Source: Ophiothrix spiculata
Lineage: Eukaryota > Echinodermata > Ophiuroidea > Amphilepidida > Ophiotrichidae
Assembly: GCA_000969725.1 (NCBI GenBank)
Contig: JXSR01S033956.1
DNA: 27,432 bases
Strand: one strand, 5' to 3'
Numbering within the stretch: position 1 is the first letter of the stretch; each line of letters starts with the position of its first letter. Below the pieces are notes generated by a model that did not search any database, was not told where the DNA came from, and saw only the letters and a program-made list of their open reading frames with translations. Of the stretch, positions 1 to 9,689 are shown piece after piece. The translations under genes and the position numbers were made by a program.

Positions 1-2
1 AT

Positions 3-2031
3 GTAACATACGTTACGATCGTTTGACATTTTGAATTATACATGTTAAGCATAATAGCTACAGAATAGATCAAATCACATTACTTGAGGAATGAATAAAA
101 TTCAGATAGGTTCATGTAAGATATGTTTTTAATATACAACTATAACAAATATACAAAAGGCAAGATATGAAACATGAAATCATAAATGTGTACACAACGA
201 CTTTTCATTATCATATAAGCTTCCTAACACAAATCATCAAAAACAATTCATATAAATTCACTTCTTAAACCTTAAGTTATCCAAATTGCAGGTAAAATGT
301 TTGACATTTATATTTGTTGAAATTGGTGTTAGCTTCATTGTTAAAGTTTGTCAAATTATTCTAAAGCGTCTGGTAACGTAAGTTACAAGTTAACCTTTAT
401 AATTCAGAGCAAATAAACTCTTTATACTTTTGTTCAAGTTATACGTGCTCAATATGACATGTATGAGGCACGGCTGGAGAATTGTTAGAATAGTGGTTCA
501 GTGCTTTGGACAATATTTCATGTGGAGAAAATGCACAGAAGGCCTATATATTTTTGAGGCAATGCATTCCTATGCATGATGTATTGTTAATGTGTTATGA
601 GTGTTTTAGAGAATCTAATCATGAAAAGAAATATGTTATCAAAGTTTGAATTTGTATTTAAATATATTACTAGTAGTTGCCTTTTTGCAAAATCTGAACT
701 GTTGCGATGAACTAGTATTTTATTTTCTACTAGTAAGCAAGCATTTACATATAATTGTGAAGTAAACATTTACTGTAACCTACGTAACTGGCTGTTGTAA
801 CATACGTTATCGTTATTTGTGATATTGTTTATGCATCGATTACGCCTGAGTCAAAACGAGCTAATTATTGATGTGAAGTATGTTTAAATGTGGATCATTT
901 GATGGTAAGTCCAAGTAACAAGAGCAAAATTGCTCTAATTACCTAAACTTTTCATCAAATAATCCATATTACGATACTGATTATTTCAATAAGACATACA
1001 TTGTTTTTAATGAACTACATAACATGTTGCTCCTGAAGGCCCAATATCTAAGCATTGAAGTTTTAAGTTGCATTTAACTGTCTACTGATAGTATTAGACC
1101 TTATGACGTGTGTCTTTATGATTCATTATCAAGGAAGTGTACAATGGTAACCTATGTTACCGATAATGTAACAAACGTTACCTTTATTTGTGATCATATA
1201 ACTTTTATCAGTTATATATGAATTCAAATAAGAGTATCGCTGATGCAAAGTATGTTCCAATGAGGATTGTATCACCACAAAATGATACATTATAGTTCCT
1301 TATTGATGAAAGCTCAAAAACATTTACATACTCCAAACGTGAACAATTATAAACAAATCAAACACGCCAGCATAGATACTGACTGTTAACGCTAAAACGA
1401 GATCAAACTAACCTCTTTGACTTACATATAACATAAGAATCGAACTGGCTATAATTGCTAACCAAACATTTTATAAGGCCAAGTAAAAAAAAAACCTAGT
1501 TTCTCGTCCTAACTTTTTGAAAAAAGGAGGATGAGGGCAGTTTTTTATTTATTTATTTATTTGTTTCAAAAATGGCCGATCCAAGATGGCGGACGGTCTT
1601 TTCCAAAAGGCAGCCAACCGTTCCCAAAATTTGAATTACTTTCTTCCGACATAGCAGATAATGTTTTTGCTTCCAAAAGGCTATTCACATTTTCAAAAAA
1701 TTATTGATGATAGGTCTTGGATTCATTGCAAAATTGTTAGTTGTATCCAAATTTTAATATTAAAAATTGTTGATAGCTCAGTGGTCTTCAAAAATCAATG
1801 AAAAAATTGTTTCAAAAGAGTGCCAGAATTTTTATTTCAACTTGCTTCCAAATCGGATTTCGAAAAAAAAAATGAAAATTTTGAAAAAAAGAAAAAAAAA
1901 TTGATGCGGCCGTCAATATGCATGCGCGCGAGGACGAGAAACTAGTATATTATTTTACTTGGCCTAATAATTGGGGTTGGTTTCTTTTATATTTGTTTTC
2001 CATCACAAATTTATAAAGTAACGTAGGTTAC
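3..2031. repeat. Degenerate tandem array, unit about 370 bp
   Basis: Seven copies of a 14-bp motif with arms GTAAC and GTTAC around a 4-bp centre lie at 3-16, 373-386, 775-788, 797-810, 1147-1160, 1168-1181 and 2018-2031; some have one arm mutated. Start-to-start steps are 370, 402 and 372 bp. The doubled motifs at 775/797 and 1147/1168 are followed by related sequence (a TTATTTGTGAT stretch, then GATG..AAGTATGTT), which supports true repeat units and not isolated palindromes. The last step is 871 bp but falls to about 381 bp when the MITE at 1476-1965 is removed. No coding potential was seen. The array may extend left beyond the window. Confidence 0.55.
1476..1965. mobile_element. MITE with 35-bp terminal inverted repeats
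   Basis: The left end 1476-1510 and the reverse complement of the right end 1931-1965 match at 31 of 35 positions. Both begin AGGCCAAGTAAA and end CTAGTTTCTCGTCCT. The 490-bp interior has no ORF; it is A-rich and T-rich, contains a TTTA microsatellite near 1545-1562, and has ATGGC-containing motifs at 1570-1593. A target-site duplication is not clear because the flanks are simple AT sequence. It is a non-autonomous DNA transposon of unassigned superfamily, inserted in the tandem array. Confidence 0.75.
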
Positions 2032-2650
2032 ATTAGAAAATGACTGGGCTTTGCTAACAAAATGAATAAATATAAAAGTACATAATATTTGGTGCTTATA
2101 TTTTCAAGAATAAAATTTCAAAGGGTAAACTTTATATGGAATATAATAAGAAAAGGATTAGAACAACTTTATTTTTTTCATCTTGTCATTTTGCATTTCT
2201 GCATATTTATTGGTTTTGACCCTGGTATGTTACAATCAATCTTCAACCAAAATGTTATTGCATAAGCAGTCAATATTTAGAAAGGAGAAATAATGATACC
2301 AGTCTGATTTTTGTCTGGACTGGAAATTTTTGGAAGAGATATATCTTATCTTATAAGCGCCCATCATCCAATGCCTTAATTCCTTATTTTTCTTATTCTG
2401 TTTCATTTTAATTTTTTTAGATGGTGTACTCATACAGACAAAGTCAACTAGACCCTTCACTTACATTGATCAGGACCATTACAATGAGCTATCACAGACT
2501 ACCTGTATGATGTTCTTCAAACAAAGCATGAATTATTGCGGTTTTATGTTCCTGTAAGTCATCATTTATCACACTAGGTAATATACAAGGTATCATTACA
2601 TGTGGTGATGTATTAGATGTTAAAGATCAGTGAATTTTTTCACTACCATT
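2032..2650. other. Non-coding AT-rich spacer
   Basis: No supported gene was found. A polypyrimidine tract ending in AG near 2420 looks like a splice acceptor, but the sequence after it does not stay open in a recognisable frame. The minus-strand ORF at 2236-2460 has simple AT-driven composition and no domain. Confidence 0.4.
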
Positions 2651-3720
2651 ATGATACGAAGGCAGGCAAAGCAGATGGCGAAACATTGTAATTTTCAAGA
2701 ATTTGTTGGAGGGCTCAGTTGAAATTATCTGTCAGGTCAAGAACTACCGCTGACCAGAAAACACCTGATAACTGGGAAGAATTGATGACCAGCTTCTGTG
2801 ATTATACCACTCGGAATGTGGAGAGAATTAACATATCACCACAGAATATCATCAACATGGATGAGGTACCCATGCCATTCGAATCGCCCATGAAACACTG
2901 GTGACCAGCCAGTCACAGTGACTAAAACTGGCCATGATAAGACACACTTTGGTGCTTGGTTGTAGAGCCACCAGGAAGAAGCTTAAACCTATGGTAATCT
3001 TCAAACGGATCATGAAACCTAAGGAGAAGCTGCCGTCGGGTGTGGTTGTACTTTGCAACAAGAAAGGTAAGTTTGAACACTTTTTAAAAAATATGTTTTA
3101 CTGTTTCTTCTTTTTACAGGCATGAGATGAGAAGACTTACAACTAAGTTTATACAATTAAATGAGCAAGTTTGATGTAAAGAAACTACAGGAATGTTGTC
3201 ATATGAAGAATTGAAAAGGAAAATATTTTGTAACATGAATATGTTTATACGTTAAAATCTGAGAAGAAAATACGCTAAGGAATTAATTATGGAAATGTTG
3301 TAATATGGACTTCTGCATGAATTATTGGATGTTGTACAGTGTTGATATACAGACTTGAACTTTTGATTGCTATAAAGAGCTGATACCATCTTTGATTAGC
3401 TAAGGAATGTTATATATACAATTGTGTATCTCTTGAACTTGTCCGTACAGTATATTTGATGACACGTAAGTAATTTGTCCCCCAACCCCTTTTTCTTTCT
3501 TTTTTTTGTTTTTATATATAGGCTGGATGAATACAGATGTTATGCGGCAATGGGTGGACGAGTATTATAAGCCACGACTGAACGCATTTTTCACCAAAAC
3601 GTCGCGTCACTACTGGTCCTAGACTCGATGACAGCCCACAAAGACTAAGGCATCCATGAATATCTGAAGAAACATCATGATACCACCTTGACTGTTATAC
3701 CTGGCTGCATGACCAAGCTT
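2651..3720 (+). pseudogene. Pogo/Tigger-type transposase, broken
   Basis: This is the remnant of a cut-and-paste DNA transposase of the Tc1/mariner/Pogo group (DDE_1 fold). In order it shows the end of a CENPB-type DNA-binding segment (RRQAKQMAKH, near 2657-2690), the linker and start of the catalytic core (2719-2904) with the first catalytic Asp in NMDE at 2860-2862, then TVTKTGHDKTHF (2919-2954), KLKPMVIFKR and LPSGVVVLCNKKG up to 3066. After an intron come GWMNTDVMRQWVDEYY and the second Asp in LLVLDSM at 3622-3624, followed by TVIPGCMTK near 3690-3715. The third acidic residue, normally in an LQPLD-like motif just after this point, is absent. Reading needs several frame changes (about 2718, 2905, 2955, 3605), and there is a stop after the second Asp, so it cannot be functional. 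The introns and decay suggest an old DNA-copied insertion. The Pogo assignment is firm; the subfamily is not known. Confidence 0.78.
3067..3521 (+). other. Intron within the Pogo transposase
   Basis: The donor is AAAG|GTAAGT and the acceptor is a T-rich tract ending TATATATAG|GC. Joining the exons restores the codons Asn-Lys-Lys-Gly-Trp-Met in frame, which is the expected continuation of this transposase core. A second acceptor-like site (TTTTTACAG) lies at 3111-3119 inside the intron. Confidence 0.65.
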
Positions 3721-4062
3721 ATTTTTACCATTTTCCTTTTTAGGAGACCTCATGAATCCTCGGATAATCATTGATTCTGGTGCTGGAGGGTTAGCAAATG
3801 TCAACGTCAGAGATGAACTGGCACAGAAGTCCCAGCCTAATTCAAATACTAGTACATCCTCCCGCTCCCGCCAGTCTTCCGGTGCGTCAACATCTTGGGG
3901 TGCGTCCACATCTAGCTCATTTTCACTATCTTCCATCATTAGACAGACAAATGGTGCATTGCACGATTTTGAACATGACAGTTGTTTGATAGCCATAGTG
4001 AAGACTTGCAGCGGGTGGTAACTCCAGATGGTTTTGAAGGTAAGAAAATATTATTTTTACAG

Positions 4063-4188
4063 GGAAAGTAAGAGATGACAAATCAGTGATGACATGGAAA
4101 TTGGCAGAAGCCGCCATTACCAAGGAGAGAAAAATGAGAGTCTCTAAGAGATTAGACCTGCAGGATGGCATTGAAGATGCAGTTAAAG
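4063..4188 (+). pseudogene. Short basic exon-like block, unrecognised
   Basis: An open stretch follows a TTTTTACAG acceptor and ends at AAAG|GTACAC. It encodes a lysine/arginine-rich helical segment (AEAAITKERKMRVSKRLDL) that looks coding in composition. I do not recognise the family. It may be the upstream exon of the broken ORF at 4640-5229, since it lies on the same strand just before it, but nothing proves that. The preceding interval 3721-4062 holds only a Ser/Thr-rich ORF and its antisense shadow, with no domain. Confidence 0.25.
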
Positions 4189-4639
4189 GTACACTTCAAA
4201 AAGAGACATTCCAAATTTCCAAGATTGGCAGCAGGGAGGGGGGTGGGGGTTCACAAAAAGAACCGTACAACAATTCTCCACAGAGAGTCATTTTGGGTGA
4301 TCAAGTTAATGACACTTTGTCCAAGCAGTATCAATGCGCGTGTGTAACTATTTTTTTTTTCTTTGCGTCTCCAGGCGTTTGACTTTCTCACTTTGCTTTT
4401 CCATCTTGCATTATGACCAGGTCTTTTCCGCTGTCCGTTGAGGATGTTGAAGACAAAGTAAAGCCATCATTGATAAGAAGAAGGAAATTAAACATGACGG
4501 GGCATCATTTTTCAGAAAGAATCAGCGAGGGAACTATAGTAATAATTTGGAACTAAAGGTGTCTGCAGTCAATATGCGCAGTAAGATAAAGAAAAGTCTT
4601 CCATAATTGCAGTAAAGGAAAAGCACCAAAAGAAACATA

Positions 4640-5229
4640 AGAAAGAAGAATAGAAACTGACGGAAGTGCTTGAGGACTTTCAAGAGCAAAATCAATGATC
4701 CTTTCAAGACAAAGTTAGATGCTATGCTCAACACACTGAATTTGAAAAGGGCAGCCAACCATAACGGTGCCCTTATAGGCCCAGATGTCAAGAAATAGGT
4801 TACTAAGGATAACATTCCTAAATTTGGTGCAGTTTTCAAGCCAGTTAGAGTTAAGAGAGGAGATGCTGCATTCCATGTAAAATCATAACTTTACTGACTA
4901 AATTCAAATTGTGTTTTGACCTGTACAGGGCATATCTTGCACTCTGTTACAGTAGATATGAGGTGGACATTCTGGCACTCTGCTGTTCCAGCTTAGGATG
5001 CTGGTTTCCAGGAACAAAGAAGCAGAAATTTCATTTGCTGACTGTGTATATGCTAAAACAAGCTCGACAAATCAGGACAGTTGGAATGATCACAGAGCAA
5101 ACAATAGAGAGCATCCATTCTTACATCAATGAGCTGGACAGGCGGTTTGCCAAAGTAGCTGACAAACAACAAAACAGACTTATCAAATGTAAACAGCAAA
5201 ATATTCAGCCTGCCCGGGATGCAGTATAA
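4640..5229 (+). pseudogene. C-terminal part of an unclassified transposon-associated protein
   Basis: Two overlapping frames form one protein remnant. The first (about 4680-4870) reads FKTKLDAMLNTLNLKRAA, NGALIGPDVKK, a stop, then FGAVFKPVRV. After a frameshift near 4868 the second frame is open to a natural stop at 5227-5229 and includes LLTKFKLCFDLYRAY, SRYEVDILALCCSSLGCWFP, GMITEQTIESIHSYINELDR and a Lys/Gln-rich tail. The TEQTIESIHS block resembles a C-terminal motif I associate from memory with high-copy uncharacterised ORFs of marine invertebrate genomes. No catalytic chemistry can be assigned from this part. At least one stop (at 4796-4798) and one frameshift make it a pseudogene. The DNA just upstream (4376-4640) is Lys-rich when translated but full of stops. 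Confidence 0.5.
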
Positions 5230-5363
5230 AGGGCAAAAGAAGCAAACCAAAAAGGGTCCATTATAACAATTCCATGTGAAACACAAGGATGCATGCTCTC
5301 TATTTAGTAAAAATCAAATGTTAGTGATGACAATAAAACAATAACATATCATCCATTTGTACA

Positions 5364-5379
5364 TTGCCAATATTGGCAA
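5364..5379. repeat. 16-bp perfect palindrome
   Basis: TTGCCAATATTGGCAA equals its own reverse complement. It sits in otherwise featureless DNA between two coding remnants. The interval 5230-5720 holds no other structure that I can support. Confidence 0.5.
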
Positions 5380-5720
5380 ATAATTCTCTGTCATAAAAGT
5401 TGCGTTGCAAATTCAGATATAAAGGGGAGATTCCAACTCTTTACTCCGCTCCATTCTTGGTATCACTCCGTGCAAACAGTGTGCCAGTTGCCATCAGTCT
5501 ATGTGGGTTTTCTAAAACAATGCTGTGTTTTTGAAGCAGTATGACTTGCGGCAATCCAATACGCACAGATTGTATGCATAGTCCAGCTTCGTTGGTTTTC
5601 AGAAACCAAATCTGATCCTTTGAATCTGATAGCCTAAAATGTTTTCTCCATTTGTCAAAATGGGACCAGAGTTTGAGATCTGTGTTTTATATCTGTCATG
5701 CATACTATTGACTGGTTGTA

Positions 5721-5845
5721 TACTGGATGTGAAGTCAGAGCCCTTGACAAAATCTTGAAAAATCAAGAGACAAGGAAAATGAGAGAGCAGCTGCTAGACA
5801 GGAAACTTGGGGAAAAGCACAAAATCATGTCAAGAGATTCGTTTA
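5721..5845 (+). pseudogene. Exon-like block, unrecognised
   Basis: One frame is open and rich in charged residues (ALDKILKNQETRKMREQLLD, then KLGEKHKIMSRD), which predicts an amphipathic helix or coiled coil. It ends just before a possible intron that closes with the strong acceptor TTTATCTCTACAG at 5934-5946. It is probably the exon preceding the block at 5947. No family was recognised. Confidence 0.3.
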
Positions 5846-5946
5846 ACTGTACATACATGAAACAGTGATAATAATAGCAATGATTAACTTGAATGCTATA
5901 CCTATCTCATGTGTTATTTCAATTTCATTATATTTTATCTCTACAG

Positions 5947-6579
5947 ACCAACAACCTGTTTTGGCGAAGAGCCAAGAGCAGGTAGCAAGACTATCCATGA
6001 TTTACCAAGCCAATTTTGATGCGTATGAAGTATTGACAACCACTGAAGATGACAATGGTGATAATATTGAATCTCCTGATGACAAAGCTGGCGAGGATCT
6101 CGACGCACTGTCACAGGAAACAACAGCCACAGCTATACTGTCAGAGTTTTTCGGCATCTCAACCAACAGTACTACCTGATGGCAACCTCCATAGTGTAGT
6201 AAACGATGACATAGTAACAAAATCACCAAATAATGTAATTAACATTTTGTGTAGTGCTGATACAAATGATGAGCTACCATGTTATCTGATAGCTGGACGA
6301 CATATGGTTCCTCCAGCAAAATCTGCAACTGGAAAGTACACCACTTCAAGGGAAGTTCAGTTTGTCAATGAAATGGCAAATGCATACCATGTAAAATCTT
6401 GTGGGACCAAGGCCTTCAAGAAAATACCCTATGGGGAATTGACCGATTGTGTCAAGAATATTGTGAAACAGCTAGGATTAACCCCCAAGCAATATGAGAA
6501 GAGGGAAAAATCTCCTAAAAAGAGACATCAGAACGAAGAAGCAGGACCATCCAAGATGAAAACAGTTCTTTCCAAGTAG
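5947..6579 (+). pseudogene. Unrecognised protein, two frames with acidic centre and basic C-terminus
   Basis: After the acceptor at 5946 the first frame is open to 6179 and reads SQEQVARLSMIYQANFDAYE followed by an acidic stretch (TTTEDDNGDNIESPDDKAGE). A second frame, open to a stop at 6577-6579, carries SADTNDELPCYLIAGRH, an internal segment (REVQFVNEMANAYHVKSCG), a likely helical part (FKKIPYGELTDCVKNIVKQL) and a Lys/Arg-rich tail that could be a nuclear localisation signal (REKSPKKRHQNEE). The two frames overlap around 6049-6179, so a frameshift in that interval would join them. I do not recognise the family. Its position just upstream of the DDE-like remnant on the same strand allows that both belonged to one element. 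The residue composition supports former coding, but function is unknown. Confidence 0.4.
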
Positions 6580-6769
6580 ATTTCTACTACTTCCACATAG
6601 TATAGCTAAACGTCAATGAACAAACAAAGTTGGAACAAACATTTCTTTTCAAAATATCACTATGTACATGAATATTTATTGAAGGCCTTTTCCACCTTGA
6701 AAAATGATGCAAGCTTATGCCAAAAAGGTAGAGAAGAAACGGGTAAAAGCAGCATCTAAACGTTCCAGT

Positions 6770-7370
6770 GCACAATGAGGTTTGTGTCAATCTACCTGAG
6801 AACTGGGTTGTTTTCTGTAGTGATTTGCAGAAAACTTCACTTGCCATGCACAAGATAAGGCCCGAGGTGCACAGTGGTCTAATGTTCAGTGTACCATACA
6901 TCCAATTGTTGCAACATATCGATGCCTGCTACCAGATTGCTTAACTTTAATTACTGACACATTGATGTTTATAAGTGATTACATTAAACACTGTAATCAT
7001 GCAGTTGAACATTTCGAAGTCCAAGCAGTGAAAGAACTACAGAAGGAAAGTATTGTCATGGATAAACGTATTCACTTCAGTGATGGTGCACCAACACAAT
7101 AAAGTTCAAAGTTAACTTCTGTGACATTTTATTTTCAAATCAAGATTTTGGAACCACGTTTGACCATTATTACTGGGAGTTCATCATGGCAAGGAACCAT
7201 GTGATAGAGAAATTGGAGTTCTAAAGAAGCAGCTTAGTTTCTCTGTCAAAGTACAGCTTGTGGAAGTCGGCAGTGCAACTATTCTGTCCAAGTGTGTTCT
7301 TTCAAAAGATTCATGGCACATGGTTCCTAATTCCCCAGACGAGGAGTCAATAAAACTCTTCCACAATTAA
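6770..7370 (+). pseudogene. DDE-like transposon ORF of unassigned superfamily
   Basis: Three conserved-looking blocks lie in order on this strand but in changing frames. The first, VVFCSDLQKT, has Asp codon 6822-6824. The second, VMDKRIHFSDGAPTQ, has Asp codon 7082-7084 and is followed after a frame change by SKVNFCD. The third, HGKEPCDREIGVLKKQL, has Glu codon 7209-7211, runs on through VQLVEVGSATILSKCV and ends at a natural stop at 7368-7370. A D...D...E order with strand-like residues around each acidic residue suits an RNase-H-fold transposase, and the SDG and HGK-P-DREIG blocks resemble a repeated uncharacterised family I associate with marine invertebrates. The superfamily is not assigned, and the catalytic role of the three residues is inferred. 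Frame changes near 6905, 7105 and 7180, plus stops, make it dead. Confidence 0.5.
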
Positions 7371-7443
7371 GTCTAATTAGGTCAAACCTTAAAGCATGCA
7401 GTTGCTTACAAGTCATATAGACTCATTAAACCCAAATTGATAA

Positions 7444-7478
7444 GGTACTTGAACAAGTACCAGAGTTAACAACTCTGG
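7444..7478. repeat. Two abutting perfect hairpins
   Basis: GGTACTTG-AA-CAAGTACC (7444-7461) is a perfect 8-bp stem with a 2-base loop. CCAGAGTT-AAC-AACTCTGG (7460-7478) is a perfect 8-bp stem with a 3-base loop. The two share the CC at 7460-7461. They could be a DNA cruciform site, a structured RNA element, or the compact end of a degraded repeat. Confidence 0.7.
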
Positions 7479-8373
7479 GGTTCTTTCAGGTGAGAGGGGG
7501 ATAGAGGTAAACATTCACCAGATTCAAGACAAATATTGGATCATGTTTCTTTATTACCTGAGATGAATAACCTCCACCCACAGTGAGCATTACACATATG
7601 ACCTCCCCCCCTTATCAGAATATATAATATTATTACAACCACACAATTATATTTTTGAGCGTTATTAACTCTCTCTCAATACCTTCCTAATTTTTTCTTT
7701 TTAAATTAATGATTTGCCTCTTGCCTCGTCAACCAAAGCGTATGGTGGAGATGTTTAAGTTTGAATATTATAACCTAAGTGCTGAATGGTCTGCGCAAAT
7801 GGCCATGGCTGCAAATGGCCTAGTTTATATATATATATATATATGTATTATTATTACTCAAATTAGATTTTGGTAAGGGTGTGCCACTGAGAAATGTGAA
7901 GTACCACCAACATATATACTGATTTTCAAGAAAAGGGGACTCATCCATATACCAAATGTCCAAATTTTGAGTCAAATTTATTAATTGAAATTTTTAAAAT
8001 ATTCAAAGTTTGCCCACTTTGGCACACATTTCAGATACATTTGAAAATCAGACCCATCAAAATACCACATTTTGCAAAGAAAAAGGGACCCATTGCCATA
8101 CCAGACAGCCTGATTTTGCTACCCAAGTTTAGGCACATCCCCGTAATCTCTCTTGTTATAAATACCCTTATACCCTACATCAACAAACAATTCATAATTT
8201 TGAATTTTTCTGAGAAAGGTTTTGATCAATGTTTTCCCAATATTTGATAATCAACTTTTAATTTTTAACATATTAAAAGTGTAAACCATCTAAAAATTTG
8301 TCCAATCCCCGTTTAAGCAAGCCGATACTAAATTTACATTTATTCTAGTTCGTTGATTTTTTCTTTTTGTCAG
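7479..8373. repeat. Repeat-derived spacer with TA microsatellite and internal direct repeat
   Basis: A (TA)n tract spans about 7826-7844. Around 7922-7960 and 8067-8107 a related block recurs at an offset near 146 bp (TTTTCAAGAAAAGGGGAC versus TTTTGCAAAGAAAAAGGGAC, each followed by CCAT..ATACCA). This suggests two degenerate units of an interspersed repeat. The ORF at 8041-8247 lies in this repeat and has no domain. No gene is supported. Confidence 0.45.
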
Positions 8374-8535
8374 GTGGGAAATGAAATCCAAAATACATTA
8401 AGATGCGGTCATCCGAATAAACTCCGGATATTAAAGATTTCAGAAGAGGGGACTTCAATAAAGTGCAAATTGTGGGGTGACTTAATTATCAACCACTCAA
8501 ACACAAAAAAACAAAAGTGTCTTCAACAGACTTAA
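8374..8535 (+). pseudogene. Exon-like block, possibly OB-fold-like
   Basis: It follows a good acceptor (TTTTTCTTTTTGTCAG|GT) and is open to a stop. The centre reads KLRILKISEEGTSIKCKLWG. The pattern of a strand, a short turn and then an LWGDLI-type strand recalls OB-fold proteins such as RPA-like single-strand DNA-binding modules, but one strand pair is too little for an assignment. No continuation could be traced downstream. Confidence 0.2.
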
Positions 8536-8835
8536 CGTCCATACAGCACTTAACTGAGCAGCAAACCAAAAAGCTTCTTGATAGTTATGTATTCATGAAG
8601 ATTAAGTATTTGGAGAACTTTATTCCAACCATAAAGTGCTATTGCATATTTGTTGTTTTAAACAGGGGCCTAAAACCAACTGTACTTTTGACAATACTTT
8701 TTTAACCCTTTAAACCCTGGCCATCATACATGTATCTGTATTGCTGACCTGGGCCAACCAGAGACTTAAAAAACACAATAATCCCTAAACTTGCTTTGAT
8801 TTTGATTCCCCTTCTTTTACTTTTTTATTTTTCAG

Positions 8836-9307
8836 TAATATGAATAAGAAGGCAAAATGTACGAGAAGAATGGGAGCAACTCAGTTTGGATTGGTGGCAA
8901 CAGATCCGGCCTAGTAAAAAGGCAATGCACTGCCCAACTCACAACTCACATGGGGTGCCTAGAGTGAAACCCATGATCATATTTAGAGGTGCTGACAAAC
9001 GCAAAAAAAGCAAATAAAGACGCATGGGGTGCAAAGGTTTATGTCACCTTCAAGGAAAAAGCTTGGTGCGATGAAAAGAATATGCAAGAATGGAATGCTC
9101 ATGCTACCAAGGTGCTGACATCTAAATCTCTTCTGGTAGCAGAAGACCAATGATACTTTATTGGTGCAGCCTGTAGACAAAGCCTTTGACAAAGGTGCCA
9201 TGAGATTCGTATATTTAGGAAAGGTGGAGAGAATTTCGAAAACTACAGAAGATGCGATTGTTGCCAAGCAACATATTCAAGATCCAAATGCTGCTGGTCA
9301 TAAAAAG
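8836..9307 (+). pseudogene. Second Pogo-like transposase fragment
   Basis: This is the catalytic-core remnant of another Pogo-group transposase, clearly different in sequence from the one at 2651. It begins after TTTTTATTTTTCAG and ends at AAAAG|GTATGT. Blocks in order are VWIGGNRSGLVKRQCTAQL (frame starting 8884), then GVPRVKPMIIFRG after a frame change, then DAWGAKVYVTFKEKAWCDE with KNMQEW, then SLLVAED whose Asp codon 9145-9147 stands where the second catalytic residue is expected, and LLVQPVD whose Asp codon 9176-9178 fits the third. Only about 10 residues separate the last two, where roughly 30-35 are usual, so DNA has been deleted between them. Stops (8970, 9018, 9151) confirm decay. 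The sequence after 9178 is open but I do not recognise it. Confidence 0.72.
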
Positions 9308-9401
9308 GTATGTTAAAGTATGTACCGGTACCATAAATTGCAACTTAAAAAATGACCGATCACTTTAAGACACACGCCCTGCCACTGTGTTTTTATTTTA
9401 G

Positions 9402-9605
9402 AATCCTTGCCGGCAATGCCCAGGCCAAACACCTACATAACAACACCTCAAACACCCGCAGGAACACCACTTCCTTACCAAGATACCATTGGAACCTCCA
9501 GCACCTGATCATTTTGATCATGCTCAAACAGCTGCTGATTTTGACATTTTACCAAAGATGTTCTGACTATATATTTCTAATAATAAAATTTGTCTTGCTG
9601 GATTA
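9402..9605 (+). other. Exon-like Pro/Thr-rich stretch
   Basis: It follows an acceptor (TTTTATTTTAG) 94 bp after the donor that ends the Pogo-like fragment. One frame reads PLEPPAPDHFDHAQTAADFD before stopping. It may be the low-complexity C-terminal exon of that transposase; this rests only on its position and strand. Confidence 0.25.
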
Positions 9606-9689
9606 GGCCAAATAATATAGCTCATGACTTCAAAGATTACCAAGTTCATATCATGCATATTTAATTACTATCGATCCCGCTACAGTAAA

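Noticed and set aside
3619..3996. Minus-strand 125-codon ORF with an acidic stretch (DSENELDVDAPQDVDAPED), and the + strand Ser-rich ORF 3752-4021 opposite it
   Set aside because: The two are antisense readings of the same DNA and neither shows a domain. The minus ORF also overlaps the clear Pogo core on the + strand at its end.
4040..4062. GTAAG...TTTTTACAG segment that looks like an intron
   Set aside because: It is only 23 bases, too short for spliceosomal splicing. The AG is kept only as a possible acceptor.
4534..4839. Minus-strand 101-codon hydrophobic ORF resembling a membrane protein
   Set aside because: It is the antisense of the Lys/Glu-rich coding remnant, which gives Phe/Leu-rich shadows. 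No start context or neighbours support it.
7479..7500. GGTTCTTTCAGG next to the twin hairpins, similar to a histone mRNA 3' stem-loop
   Set aside because: The sequence does not form the required 6-bp stem, and there is no histone gene nearby.
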